The notes beneath the pieces were generated by a model. The model saw only the letters and a program-made list of their open reading frames with translations. It did no database searches and had not been told where the DNA came from. Source: Oscillospiraceae bacterium (GTDB lineage Bacteria > Bacillota > Clostridia > Oscillospirales > Acutalibacteraceae). From it: a stretch of DNA of 64,000 nt. The stretch spans positions 457,750 through 521,749 of the forward strand of contig JAKVOA010000001.1 in assembly GCA_022483045.1 (NCBI GenBank), given 5' to 3'. Of this stretch, positions 1 to 8,285 are shown in pieces; within the stretch, counting starts at the first letter, position 1; every line of letters starts with the position of its first letter. The position numbers were made by a program, and so were the translations under genes.

Positions 1-2
1 AT

Positions 3-104
3 GTAACACCGATGGGCAACGACAGTCTGCTGGAAATTGCCTTTGAAACCAAGGGAACCAAAAAGATTATGGCCAATTTTGCACATTTAAAGCGTGCAGA
101 ATGA
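3..104 (+). CDS. pcrA: UvrD/PcrA-type DNA helicase, C-terminal end only
   Basis: Only the last 33 residues lie in the window, and the frame is open to the left edge. They read as the small Tudor-like domain that closes PcrA/UvrD helicases: a stretch with LLEIAFETKGTKKIMANFA followed by a short basic tail and TGA. In that family the motif is close to VAFDGKGIKKLMLSFAPL and contacts RNA polymerase. The full gene would be an SF1A 3'-5' helicase acting in nucleotide-excision and mismatch repair. A strong terminator follows directly. The identification rests on a short tail, so it is probable rather than certain. Confidence 0.75.
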   Translation, partial: VTPMGNDSLLEIAFETKGTKKIMANFAHLKRAE

Positions 105-105
105 C

Positions 106-143
106 AAAAGCGGCAGATGCTTTTCTCAGCACCTGCCGCTTTT
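106..143. terminator. Bidirectional terminator between pcrA and the Cys-rich gene
   Basis: A 15-bp stem (106-120 with 129-143, one A-C mismatch) has an 8-base loop, A-rich 5' and T-rich 3' flanks (AAAAGCGGCAG / CTGCCGCTTTT). It lies between two converging genes and could serve both. Confidence 0.85.
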
Positions 144-146
144 GTG

Positions 147-953
147 TCAGCCGTTTTCTGTTTGCTTTTTTCCGCAGCCGCCGCTGCCGGATTCGCTTAC
201 GCGGGGCGGGAAAAAGGAATCGGTGGGGAAATCGATGCGCTTAAACATTTCGCAGGGATTGTCGCTGGCGGGCGTGCACTCTTTGCTGGGAATGCAGAAA
301 TCATATGCAGGAATCAGCATTTGCACATTGCGTACGACCTGTACAATAGAGAACAGGCCAATGGTAACAAACACGCTGCGCCCGCACTCAAAGTCAAAGT
401 CGCCGCCAAAGCGCTCGCACAGGTCATCGGGTATTTTGCAGCCCGTGCGCGGGCCCGGGCGAGAGTCGGCTACCCGGGCGGAAAGCCCAACCGGCTGTGC
501 CACCTGGCACACTGCTTTGGGCAGGGCACGGGTATCTGTGCTATTTTCTGCAGCAGAGCAGGGTGTCGTGCTGGTAAAGACTTTTACATCGCCGTCACTG
601 CCGTACAGAATTGCTTTTTTGGTAAACAGCGCAATGCCGTTTACTTTAATGGGGCAGGTGGCGGGTGCCGTGTAGGCATCCAGGCAGATATCAAAGGCAA
701 AGGTCATGTCAATGGAGTAGAAACCTTTATTGTAAGGCACCGGCTCCATATTCATGTAAACCGTCAGCACGTCTACGCTGCGCAGGCGTACACTGACGCA
801 CCGCTCAATAATCGAGCGCTGCGCCTTTGTAAAGCACACCGGCAGGTCTTCCAGGCAGTCCTTTGCGCTGCAGGAATCATAGACCCGCTGCGCGTCAATG
901 CAGACCGCTTCTCTTGCATTTGCGGCACGCAGTTCCTCGTTTGCTTCGTTCAT
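147..953 (-). CDS. Conserved clostridial-type cysteine-rich protein, unknown function
   Basis: This 268-residue protein has 16 cysteines, starting with a cluster near the N-terminus (CIDAQRVYDSCSAKDCLEDL, about residues 18-37). No signal peptide or membrane segment is visible. The C-terminal third is proline/serine-rich and ends in a Gly-Cys-Lys tail. A consensus ribosome site (GGAGGA) sits 8 bases before the ATG. I recognise the N-terminal Cys pattern only as recurring in Clostridia proteins of unknown function; a sporulation or coat role is conceivable but nothing here proves it. The gene is transcribed alone, convergent to pcrA and divergent from thyX. Confidence 0.7.
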   Translation of the reverse strand: MNEANEELRAANAREAVCIDAQRVYDSCSAKDCLEDLPVCFTKAQRSIIERCVSVRLRSVDVLTVYMNMEPVPYNKGFYSIDMTFAFDICLDAYTAPATCPIKVNGIALFTKKAILYGSDGDVKVFTSTTPCSAAENSTDTRALPKAVCQVAQPVGLSARVADSRPGPRTGCKIPDDLCERFGGDFDFECGRSVFVTIGLFSIVQVVRNVQMLIPAYDFCIPSKECTPASDNPCEMFKRIDFPTDSFFPPRVSESGSGGCGKKQTENG

Positions 954-1065
954 ATCAAAATCCTCCTATCAGGCAAAATGGTTCTCGCTCTGTACCATCT
1001 TATGGCGCAGAAAGAAAAACGTTACGCTTTGGGGGCCATGTTTTGCCGCCGGGGAAATCAATCAG

Positions 1066-1094
1066 TTGAATCTGGAATAGAAGTTTGCTATAAT
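1066..1094 (+). promoter_or_regulatory. Sigma-A-type promoter of thyX-tmk
   Basis: TTGAAT (1066-1071) and TATAAT (1089-1094) are separated by 17 bp, about 60 bases upstream of thyX. Confidence 0.7.
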
Positions 1095-1152
1095 ATAATA
1101 ATCCTTTCGACAACATTTGTTTTACAGAAATTATTTTGGGGGTTTCTTTGCC

Positions 1153-1932
1153 ATGCCGCATGTAGAACTGCTTACCTATACGTATCTGCCGGAAAAGACC
1201 GTCGCTTCTGCGGCGAAACTCTGCTATTCCCCCTCTGATATTGACGAAATACAGAAGGGAATGACCGATGAGTGCATTTCTCATTTTGTCGATGTCCTTA
1301 TGCAGAACCATCATGAAAGCCCGATTGAGCATGCCTCTTTTACCTTTGGCATCGAGGGTGTTTCGCGCTCTTTTCTGGCGCAGCTGACCCGCCACCGCAT
1401 TGCAAGCTACAGCGTGCAGAGCCAGCGCTATGTTGCAGAGAGCCATTTTTCTTATGTGTTGCCGCCGGAAATTGAGGCCATTCCCGAGGCGAAAGAGGAG
1501 TACCTGCATGCCATGGAAGAGGACCAGCGCCACTATGACCGCCTGTCAGAGCTGCTGAAAGCAAAACACAAAGCTGCTTTGCTCAAAGCGGGCCTTACGG
1601 AAAAGGCCGCCGACAGCAAGGCACAAAAAATGGCCAATGAAGATGCACGCTTTGTACTGCCGAATGCCTGCACGACAAAGATTATCTGCACCATGGATGC
1701 GCGCAGCCTGCTGCACTTTTTCTCACTGCGCTGCTGCAACCGTGCCCAGTGGGAAATCCGCGCGGTAGCGGAGCAGATGCTGTGGCTGGTGCGCGAAGCG
1801 GCGCCGCATCTGTTTCAAAAGGCCGGTCCGCCGTGCTTAAACGGCGCCTGCCCCGAGGGGAAAATGAGCTGTGGAAAACAGGAAGAAATGCGCGCACATT
1901 ATGCGGCAAAAGAAAGTGAGAAAAATGGGTAA
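1153..1932 (+). CDS. thyX: Flavin-dependent thymidylate synthase ThyX
   Basis: ThyX methylates dUMP to dTMP using methylene-THF, FAD and NADPH. The family signature RHRxxSxxxxSxR is exact at residues 80-92 (RHRIASYSVQSQR). The length of 259 residues fits the longer Clostridial ThyX proteins. I start at ATG 1153 because it follows a GGGGG stretch at suitable distance; an in-frame ATG at 1117 would add 12 residues not typical of the family. The stop overlaps the start of the thymidylate kinase gene by 8 bases, so the two steps dUMP to dTMP to dTDP are made from one message. The C-terminus (about 225-259) carries three cysteines (CLNGACPEGKMSC), a variable tail in this family. Confidence 0.95.
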   Translation: MPHVELLTYTYLPEKTVASAAKLCYSPSDIDEIQKGMTDECISHFVDVLMQNHHESPIEHASFTFGIEGVSRSFLAQLTRHRIASYSVQSQRYVAESHFSYVLPPEIEAIPEAKEEYLHAMEEDQRHYDRLSELLKAKHKAALLKAGLTEKAADSKAQKMANEDARFVLPNACTTKIICTMDARSLLHFFSLRCCNRAQWEIRAVAEQMLWLVREAAPHLFQKAGPPCLNGACPEGKMSCGKQEEMRAHYAAKESEKNG

Positions 1933-2593
1933 ACTGCTGGTACTGGAAGGACTGGACGGCAGTGGCAAACAGACCCAGGCGGAAATGCTCTGCCAGGCGC
2001 TGAACGATAGGGGGGTGCGCTGCCGGCATGTTTCGTTTCCAGATTATGCGCAGCCTTCCTCTGCGCTGGTGAAAATGTACCTGCACGGCGAGTTTGGTTC
2101 TCAGCCGCAGGATGTTAACCCCTATGCCGCCTCTTCATTTTATGCGGTAGACCGCTTTGCCTCTTACCGGAAATTTTGGAAGGCGGATTACGACAGCGGT
2201 GCGCTGATCCTTGCAGACCGATACACAACCTCCAATTTAGTATATCAGCTGCCAAAACTTCCACGGGAAAAATGGGGGCTTTTTACAGATTGGCTTTTCG
2301 ATTATGAATACGGCCGTCTGGCACTGCCAATACCTGATTTGACAATTTTTCTGGATATGCCGGAAACCGTGTCAGAAGCACTGCTGGAAAAGCGCTATCA
2401 TGGGGACGAGCAGCAAAAGGACATCCACGAAAAAGACAGCACTTTTCAGCATGCCTGCAGGGACGCCGCCTTTTATGCGGCAAAACAGCAGCACTGGAGT
2501 GTGCTGCCCTGCAGTGAGGGCGGCGCTCCGAAAACGCCGCAGAGGATTCACCGCGAAATTTTGCAGACGCTGCAAAAAGCAGGACTGCTGTAA
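1925..2593 (+). CDS. tmk: Thymidylate kinase (dTMP kinase)
   Basis: This phosphorylates dTMP to dTDP. The P-loop EGLDGSGKQT is at residues 8-17, the DRY of the nucleotide-binding helix at 98-100, and a long lid segment (EKRYHGDEQQ region) around residue 155. At 222 residues it is slightly longer than the E. coli enzyme, as in many Clostridia. The start at ATG 1925 lies inside the end of thyX (8-base overlap), which implies translational coupling; the longer in-frame reading from 1871 lies within thyX and is not needed. The pairing with thyX supports dTMP rather than another nucleoside monophosphate as substrate. Confidence 0.93.
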   Translation: MGKLLVLEGLDGSGKQTQAEMLCQALNDRGVRCRHVSFPDYAQPSSALVKMYLHGEFGSQPQDVNPYAASSFYAVDRFASYRKFWKADYDSGALILADRYTTSNLVYQLPKLPREKWGLFTDWLFDYEYGRLALPIPDLTIFLDMPETVSEALLEKRYHGDEQQKDIHEKDSTFQHACRDAAFYAAKQQHWSVLPCSEGGAPKTPQRIHREILQTLQKAGLL

Positions 2594-2656
2594 AAGCAGA
2601 ACTGCACAATCATTTACAATATAGAGATATGAGAAATAGAAGGGAGCTGCTTTAAA

Positions 2657-3199
2657 ATGGTATATGTATTTTTAGCAAACGGCTTTGAAGAAGTGGAAGC
2701 AATGTCCGTTATCGATATCCTGCGCCGCGCAGGACAAGAGGTCTTGACCATTGGTGTGGGCGGCCAAAAGGTGACAAGTGCCCACGCGGTTACGGTAGAA
2801 ACGGATCTTTCCGGATATGATATGGATTTGGTTAAAAATCCGCCGGATATGATTGTGCTGCCCGGTGGTATGCCCGGAACGACCAACCTGGAAAATTCCC
2901 ATACTGTCCACTCAGCAATCGACTGGTGTGCAGAGAACGGCAACTATTTGGCCGCTATCTGCGCGGCGCCCTCTATTTTAGGACACTGCGGGCTGCTCCG
3001 GGGCGGCAGGGCTGTCTGCTACCCGGGCTATGAGAAAGACTTGGACTGCGAAATTGGCACAGAGCCTGTTGTTCAGTGGGACCGCATTATCACTGCCCGT
3101 GGAGCCGGCGTTGCAGTAGACTTTGCTCTAAAGCTGGTCGAAGTGCTGTGCGGAAAAGAAAAATCACAGGAGATCAGAAAATCAATTCAATGCGTGTGA
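2657..3199 (+). CDS. DJ-1/PfpI family protein
   Basis: A 180-residue single-domain protein of the DJ-1/ThiJ/PfpI superfamily. It carries the LPGGMPG loop (68-74) and the nucleophile elbow AAICAAPSILG with Cys102; an N-terminal acidic residue (GFEEVEA, near residue 14) would pair with that cysteine as in DJ-1. Members act as deglycase, chaperone or redox-sensing proteins, and the true role here is not determined by sequence. It overlaps the next gene by 10 bases, so it is probably cotranscribed with the folate enzyme. Confidence 0.9.
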   Translation: MVYVFLANGFEEVEAMSVIDILRRAGQEVLTIGVGGQKVTSAHAVTVETDLSGYDMDLVKNPPDMIVLPGGMPGTTNLENSHTVHSAIDWCAENGNYLAAICAAPSILGHCGLLRGGRAVCYPGYEKDLDCEIGTEPVVQWDRIITARGAGVAVDFALKLVEVLCGKEKSQEIRKSIQCV

Positions 3200-3810
3200 A
3201 AAAAAATATTAAAGAACTGAAACAGGAGCTGCGAAAGCAGTTTCGCAGCTACCGTAAATCCCTGACACCACAGAAAAAACAGAAGATGGATGAGCAGATC
3301 TGCTGCCGGCTGCTGCAGCTGTCTGTCTACCAGAAATGCAGCGCCCTGTTTATCTATGTCAGCAAGCCGATTGAAGTGGATACCCTTGCCATTATCCGCG
3401 ACGCGCTGGCACATGGCAAACGGGTGGCAGCGCCGCGCTGCATTCCGGGTACTTACCAGATGCAGTTTTACTGGATTAAGTCCCTTTCCGATTTGGAGAC
3501 GGGCGCGTTTGGGGTGCTGGAGCCTGCCGTTCAGCGCTGCCGGCCGGTTACAGACCTGAGCCGGGGGCTCTGTATTGTGCCGGGGCTGGGGTTTGACTCG
3601 CAGGGATACCGCTTAGGGTATGGCAAGGGGTATTACGACCGCTTCTTGGCAGACTTTGGCGGAAGCACGATTGGCATTTGCTACCACGGGTGTTCTCCGT
3701 GGAAACTGCCACACGGCTATTATGACCGGCCGGTCGATCTTTTGATTACAGAGAAATATATTCGCAGGACTGCTGCCTGCCCTTCCGGCCGTCAGGAGGT
3801 ACATTCATGA
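3190..3810 (+). CDS. 5-formyltetrahydrofolate cyclo-ligase
   Basis: This enzyme converts 5-formyl-THF to 5,10-methenyl-THF with ATP, recycling a folate storage form. The hallmark segment PGLGFDSQGYRLGYGKGYYD occupies residues 131-150, and a basic N-terminal helix (1-35) is typical. At 206 residues it has normal length. ATG 3190 sits inside the DJ-1 gene's last codons; the nearest AGGAG is 17 bases upstream, so initiation probably depends on coupling to the upstream stop. The gene ends in an ATGA overlap with mltG, continuing a tight operon. Confidence 0.93.
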   Translation: MRVKKNIKELKQELRKQFRSYRKSLTPQKKQKMDEQICCRLLQLSVYQKCSALFIYVSKPIEVDTLAIIRDALAHGKRVAAPRCIPGTYQMQFYWIKSLSDLETGAFGVLEPAVQRCRPVTDLSRGLCIVPGLGFDSQGYRLGYGKGYYDRFLADFGGSTIGICYHGCSPWKLPHGYYDRPVDLLITEKYIRRTAACPSGRQEVHS

Positions 3811-5087
3811 CTGAAAATGAACACCCGCAGTCGCTCAGCAGCTTCAGCGGGGACGCGGCAATGAAAGCCGAAGCTGCCCGCGAGGCCGCCGACGAAAAGC
3901 GCGCCAAGCGCAACCACAAGCGGCGCAATAAGAGAAAGCGCCAGAAAAACCAGCGCTTTTTCCGGGCTGTGTGGTGGTGTATGGTTCTCTTAGTGGCGGT
4001 TGTACTGGGGCAGTTTTTAGTGACCAGCCTGAATGACGTGTTGGCGGTAAACCGCAGCGACACCAATATTACGGTGCAAATTCCCACCAGTGTGACCGAA
4101 AAGTCGGTGAAGCCTTCCGCTTTAAAGAAGATGACAGCTGAGCAGCAGCGTACAGCCAAAGAAACCAACCGAACCATTACCCGGCAAGTTGCAGATATTC
4201 TGCACCAGGCAGGCTTAATTGATAATCCAGATATTTTCTGTACGTACGTGAAATTGCGTAAAGCCGACGGCTGCTTTCACAACGGTACTTGGCAGATCAA
4301 CGCCAAAACAGATTTTGAAGAACTGGTCAATACCATTGAGTCAAACGAAGGGCGCAAAGACGTGGTTAAGGTGACCATTCCTGAAGGACAAAACGCGGTG
4401 GAGATCGCACATCTGCTGCAAAAAAACGGTGCGGTTTCTTCTGCGCAGAAGTTCTTGGATGTGCTCAATACCTCTGCTTTTGACAGCACCTTTACGATGG
4501 TTTCTGATGCCAAGAACTTAAAGGGACGCTACTATAAATTTGAGGGATACCTTTTCCCGGATACCTATGAGTTCTATCAAGATGAAGACCCGCAGAACAT
4601 CCTGCAGAAAATGCTCAATGATGCAAACGAACACTACACGAAACAGATACGCGACAAAGCCAAAGCCAAAAATATGACGCTTGACCAGTTGATTACGCTG
4701 GCCTCGATTATACAGTCCGAGTCGGCGGATTCTGATGATATGCTTAATGTTTCTTCGGTGCTGCGCAACCGCTTAAAGTACGGCAGCCAATACGATATTT
4801 ATACGCTTGACTGTGACTCGACAGTCTATTATCCCTACCGCACCAAAAGCGCAGTTCCGGCAAGCCTTGGCAGCAGCTATAAAAGCAAATATGATACTTA
4901 TACCGTAAAGGGACTGCCGGCAGGTGCAATCTGCAACCCAGGCATGGCCGCCATCAATGCGGCGCTCAGCCCCAACCAAACTTCGTATTTGTATTTCTGT
5001 CACAATCCTAAAACAAAGAAAGCTTACTATGCTTCTTCAGCAGAAGAGCAGGCTCAAAACTTAGCAGAGGCAGGTCTCAAGTCATGA
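3807..5087 (+). CDS. mltG: Endolytic murein transglycosylase MltG
   Basis: A membrane-anchored lytic transglycosylase that cleaves nascent glycan strands and so limits their length. The first 50 residues are cytoplasmic, charged and rich in Lys/Arg; one membrane helix spans about 54-74; the extracellular YceG/MltG domain fills the rest. The catalytic glutamate is in IIQSESA (E305). The 426-residue length is normal for Firmicutes MltG. It overlaps both neighbours by 4 bases (ATGA). mltG followed by a U32 peptidase gene is also found in Bacillus (the yrrL-yrrO region), which supports both calls. Confidence 0.95.
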   Translation: MTENEHPQSLSSFSGDAAMKAEAAREAADEKRAKRNHKRRNKRKRQKNQRFFRAVWWCMVLLVAVVLGQFLVTSLNDVLAVNRSDTNITVQIPTSVTEKSVKPSALKKMTAEQQRTAKETNRTITRQVADILHQAGLIDNPDIFCTYVKLRKADGCFHNGTWQINAKTDFEELVNTIESNEGRKDVVKVTIPEGQNAVEIAHLLQKNGAVSSAQKFLDVLNTSAFDSTFTMVSDAKNLKGRYYKFEGYLFPDTYEFYQDEDPQNILQKMLNDANEHYTKQIRDKAKAKNMTLDQLITLASIIQSESADSDDMLNVSSVLRNRLKYGSQYDIYTLDCDSTVYYPYRTKSAVPASLGSSYKSKYDTYTVKGLPAGAICNPGMAAINAALSPNQTSYLYFCHNPKTKKAYYASSAEEQAQNLAEAGLKS

Positions 5088-6327
5088 AATCAATCAAACC
5101 GCCGGCTCGTCTGCCGGAATTGCTGGCGCCTGCTGGCGATATGGAACGTCTGCAGGCCGCAGTGCAGTTTGGCGCGGACGCAGTGTACCTGGCCGGCACC
5201 AATTTCGGTATGCGCAGCGCGCCTTCTAACTTTACGCCGCAGCAGCTTGCAGACGGTGTCGAGTATGCGCACAGCCGAGGCGTTCGAGTATACCTGACCT
5301 GTAACATTATTCCGCGCAACAGCGATATTGACGGACTGGAACCCTTTCTGCGCATGGCACGCGACGCCGGTGTGGATGCGTTTATTGTTACCGACATGGG
5401 AGTTATGGCAATGGCACAGCGGGTTGCGCCGCAGGTCGCCATCCATATTTCCACACAGACCGGTGTTGCCAACTACGCAGCCGCGCGGCGCTTATATGAG
5501 CTTGGCGCGAGCCGCGTGGTGCTTGCACGTGAGCTTTCGCTGGAGGAAGTGGCAACGCTACGCGCAAAAACGCCAAAGCAGCTGGAAATCGAATGCTTTG
5601 TGCACGGTGCCATGTGCGTTTCTGTTTCGGGGCGGTGCCTGCTTTCTAATTATTTTACTGGACGCGATGGAAACCACGGCGAGTGTGCGCAGCCGTGTCG
5701 CTGGAAGTATGCCCTCTGTGAAGAGACCCGCCCGGGTGTCTATCTGCCGATTGACGAGGACAGCGATGGCACCTATATTTTAAATGCGAAAGATATGAAC
5801 ATGTCTCAGCATATTCCAGAACTGCGCAGGCTGGTGTGGACAGCCTGAAAATTGAGGGCCGCGCGAAATCTGCCTACTATACGGCGGCGGCGACCAACGC
5901 TTACCGCCGTGCGCTGGACGATGCAACTGCCTGCCGGCCGCTGACCCCGTGGGTGACAGAAGAACTCAACAAAATCAGCCACCGGCAGTACAGCACTGGT
6001 TTTTACTTTGGCAGGCCCGACGAAAGCTTGAAGCTGGGCAGCTATGTGCGCGACTATGAGGTCGCCGCAGTCTGCGAGTCTTACTGTAACGGCGTGGCAG
6101 TGCTTTCGCAGAGAAATCGCTTCTTTCGCGGCGATGTCGCCGATGTACTTGAGCCGGGGAAAACGCCGTACCTGGTCAAAATGGACCATATCGAAAACGG
6201 GGACGGTGAGCCGATTGAGTCTGCCAATCATGCAGTAATGCGGGTACTGCTCTATACAGATACCCCAATTGCGCCCGGCGCTCTGCTGCGGGTGCGCACT
6301 GCGGAAAAACAAACCAATTCGGTGTAA
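5084..6327 (+). pseudogene. U32 family peptidase, interrupted by a one-base frameshift
   Basis: Two reading frames make one U32 protein of about 413 residues. The first (from ATG 5084) carries the N-terminal TIM-barrel part, starting LPELLAPAGDMERL, and the Cys-rich region with FVHGAMC, SGRC and CAQPC that binds an iron-sulfur cluster in this family; it stops at 5848. The second resumes at about 5826 with AGVDSLKIEGRAKSAYY, the standard continuation after HIPEL. Adding one base in the CTGCGCAGG stretch near 5826 restores a perfect family sequence. Relatives (TrhP/RlhA type) hydroxylate RNA. I see no slippery heptamer, so either the gene is newly broken or the assembly lost one base. The start overlaps mltG (ATGA). 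Confidence 0.85.
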
Positions 6328-6339
6328 CTTTACGAATAA

Positions 6340-6381
6340 GAAAGCCTCTTGCTGGAAAAACTTTCTGGCAGGAGGCTTTTT
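6340..6381 (+). terminator. Terminator hairpin after the U32 gene, with an SD in its 3' arm
   Basis: AAGCCTCTTGC pairs with GCAGGAGGCTT (one G-T pair), followed by TTTTTT. The 3' arm contains GGAGG (6371-6375), which is the ribosome site of the ATG at 6384. Confidence 0.75.
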
Positions 6382-6383
6382 TG

Positions 6384-7991
6384 ATGAAAAAAACGGAAAA
6401 GAGGATTCTGTGCGCCTTTGCAGCAATGGTAGTGCTGCTTTCCTTCTGCATGACACAAATTTTCAGGACTACTGTCTGGGGAAATACCCTGGCACAGACA
6501 GCTGCTGAGCAGCAGACTTTAAAGCTGCATTTTACGCTGGGCAGGGGAACCTTGTACGACCGAAGCGGCAGACCACTGACCGGCGGAAAAGCTTCTGTCC
6601 TTGCGGCAGTGGAGCCGAGTAAAGAAAGCGCCGCCGCGCTTTGCAAGGTGCTTTCACAGGGGGAAATGCAGGAAGTCTATACGCAGATGAAAAAAGGCCT
6701 GCCTTTTTTGACAGAACTGCCTGCCCCCGTAAAAGGGGACGGCATCTTGTGCTTTTCGCAGGAAGAGCGCCGCACAGCGCATCCGCTGGCACCACACACC
6801 GTGGGCTATCTAGACAATAGCGGCCACGGTGCCTGCGGTGCAGAAAAAGCTTTTGATAGTGTCCTTTCCCGTGCGGGCGTAACAACGCAGGTCTGCTATA
6901 CGGTAGACGCTCTGCGGCACCCGCTGCCTGGGGAAGTGCCGCAGGTCACTTCCAGTATACCGGCAAGCGTAAATAGCGCCGTGCTGACATTGGATTCTTC
7001 TGTACAAAAAATTGCGGAATCAAGCGTGGGTACCGCTTTTCAAAAAGGAGCGGTGGTTGTTTTAAAAGCCGGCAGCGGTGAAATCCTGGCTAGCGTCAGC
7101 CTGCCGGGCTTTGACCCAAGCAGCCTTTCCAAAACGCTCAAAAGCACCGATGGCGCGCTGCTGGACCGCACGCTGCAGCCCTATAGCGTTGGCTCTGTCT
7201 TTAAGCTGACAGCCGCCGCTGCTGCGCTGGAAAACGGACTGGACGCGAACGCAAAGTACAGCTGCCACGGCTATAAAACGGTAAACGGGCTGCGCTTTCA
7301 CTGCGCAGAGGAAAAGGCCCACGGCAGAATCACTCTACAGGAAGCGCTGGCGCAGTCCTGCAATTCGTATTTTATTTCCTGTATGCAGAAAGTCCCTTTG
7401 ACGCAGTTCTTGCAAATGACCCGTCGGCTGGGGTTTGGGCAGCAGACAGAAATTGCCCCGCAGCTTGCCGGAAACGCGGGTACGCTGCCAAGCTTGAAAG
7501 AACTGCAGAATCCGCGCGCACTGGCTAACTTTTCCTTTGGACAGGGCAGCCTGACGGCTACGCCGCTGCAAATAGCGGCAATGGTCAATGCAGTGGCTTC
7601 CAGCGGCAGATATACACAGCCGTCACTGTCGCTGGGCCTTGCCGACGCTGCGGGGCATATCGTGCAGCGCAGCGCAGAGGCTGGCAGCACGCGGGCTTTT
7701 TCACAGAAAACCGCCCGGCTTTTGCGCGATGGCATGGTGGCAAGTGTCCTTTCCGGCACCGGCAGGGCGGGCCGGCCGGCACATGTGCAGGCGGCAGCTA
7801 AGACCGCAACCGCGCAGACAGGGCGCTTTGCTGCAGGGAAAGAGCAGGTAATCTGCTGGTATGCTGGCTTTTTCCCGGCAGGCGCACCGAAATATGTGGT
7901 GGCAGTTATGGCGGAAAACGGAAAAAGCGGCGGCGAAACCTGTGGCCCGGTTTTTCAAAGAATTGCCAACGCGCTTTACCCAAATGATTGA
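6384..7991 (+). CDS. Class B penicillin-binding protein (transpeptidase)
   Basis: A DD-transpeptidase that crosslinks peptidoglycan. It has one N-terminal membrane anchor (about 8-27), a short non-catalytic domain, and a C-terminal transpeptidase domain. The active-site motifs are SVFK (S271, K274), SCN (325-327) and, at the place of the usual KTGT, KTAT (473-476). The glycine-to-alanine change in the third motif is unusual and could lower activity or beta-lactam affinity. At 535 residues with no PASTA domains, it resembles short PbpA/SpoVD-like proteins. I prefer ATG 6384 over TTG 6381 from spacing to GGAGG, which is embedded in the preceding terminator hairpin. Cell division versus sporulation use cannot be decided. 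Confidence 0.9.
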   Translation: MKKTEKRILCAFAAMVVLLSFCMTQIFRTTVWGNTLAQTAAEQQTLKLHFTLGRGTLYDRSGRPLTGGKASVLAAVEPSKESAAALCKVLSQGEMQEVYTQMKKGLPFLTELPAPVKGDGILCFSQEERRTAHPLAPHTVGYLDNSGHGACGAEKAFDSVLSRAGVTTQVCYTVDALRHPLPGEVPQVTSSIPASVNSAVLTLDSSVQKIAESSVGTAFQKGAVVVLKAGSGEILASVSLPGFDPSSLSKTLKSTDGALLDRTLQPYSVGSVFKLTAAAAALENGLDANAKYSCHGYKTVNGLRFHCAEEKAHGRITLQEALAQSCNSYFISCMQKVPLTQFLQMTRRLGFGQQTEIAPQLAGNAGTLPSLKELQNPRALANFSFGQGSLTATPLQIAAMVNAVASSGRYTQPSLSLGLADAAGHIVQRSAEAGSTRAFSQKTARLLRDGMVASVLSGTGRAGRPAHVQAAAKTATAQTGRFAAGKEQVICWYAGFFPAGAPKYVVAVMAENGKSGGETCGPVFQRIANALYPND

Positions 7992-8016
7992 CTTTTTCGG
8001 CATTCCTGTTTATAAT
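7988..8016 (+). promoter_or_regulatory. Promoter of the alaS T-box transcript
   Basis: TTGACT (7988-7993) and TATAAT (8011-8016) have 17-bp spacing. The -35 box overlaps the stop codon of the penicillin-binding protein gene. Confidence 0.8.
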
Positions 8017-8022
8017 AAATGC

Positions 8023-8247
8023 GATATAGCAAAGACGATGAAGGGCAAATGCCTTTTGAAAAATCTACAGAGAGCCGGCGCGCGGTGAAAGCTGGTGTTT
8101 TTTCAAAAAGCAGAGCCGGCCCGGAGTTCCCCGCAACGAGCGGCGGCGTTTCCCGCGTTAAGGGATAAAAGCGGCGCATTTTGCGCAATTTGGGTGGTAC
8201 CACGGGTGTTCCCGTCCCATTGTGGACGGGGCACCTTTCTTTTTTTG
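8023..8247 (+). ncRNA. T-box riboswitch leader of alaS
   Basis: This is a tRNA-sensing leader. The universal T-box sequence TGGGTGGTACCACGG is at 8191-8205. Stem I shows the AGAGAG bulge (about 8069-8074) and the GGTGAAA distal loop. The terminator stem (8205-8217 with 8224-8235, one bulge) ends in TTTCTTTTTTT. A GCC triplet at 8115-8117 on the 3' side of Stem I is a plausible alanine specifier, consistent with the gene downstream, but I have not folded the RNA. Uncharged tRNA-Ala should favour the antiterminator and allow alaS expression. Confidence 0.93.
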
Positions 8248-8285
8248 TCAGTTAAATTTTATCAATAGAAGGACGGAAAACAATA

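Noticed and set aside
117..1238. A 373-codon plus-strand open frame
   Set aside because: It lies antisense to the Cys-rich gene and runs into thyX; it has no ribosome site and its composition is that of a complement shadow.
5816..5848. Programmed -1 frameshifting in the U32 gene
   Set aside because: There is no slippery X-XXY-YYZ heptamer or stimulatory hairpin at the junction, and the family is normally a single frame.
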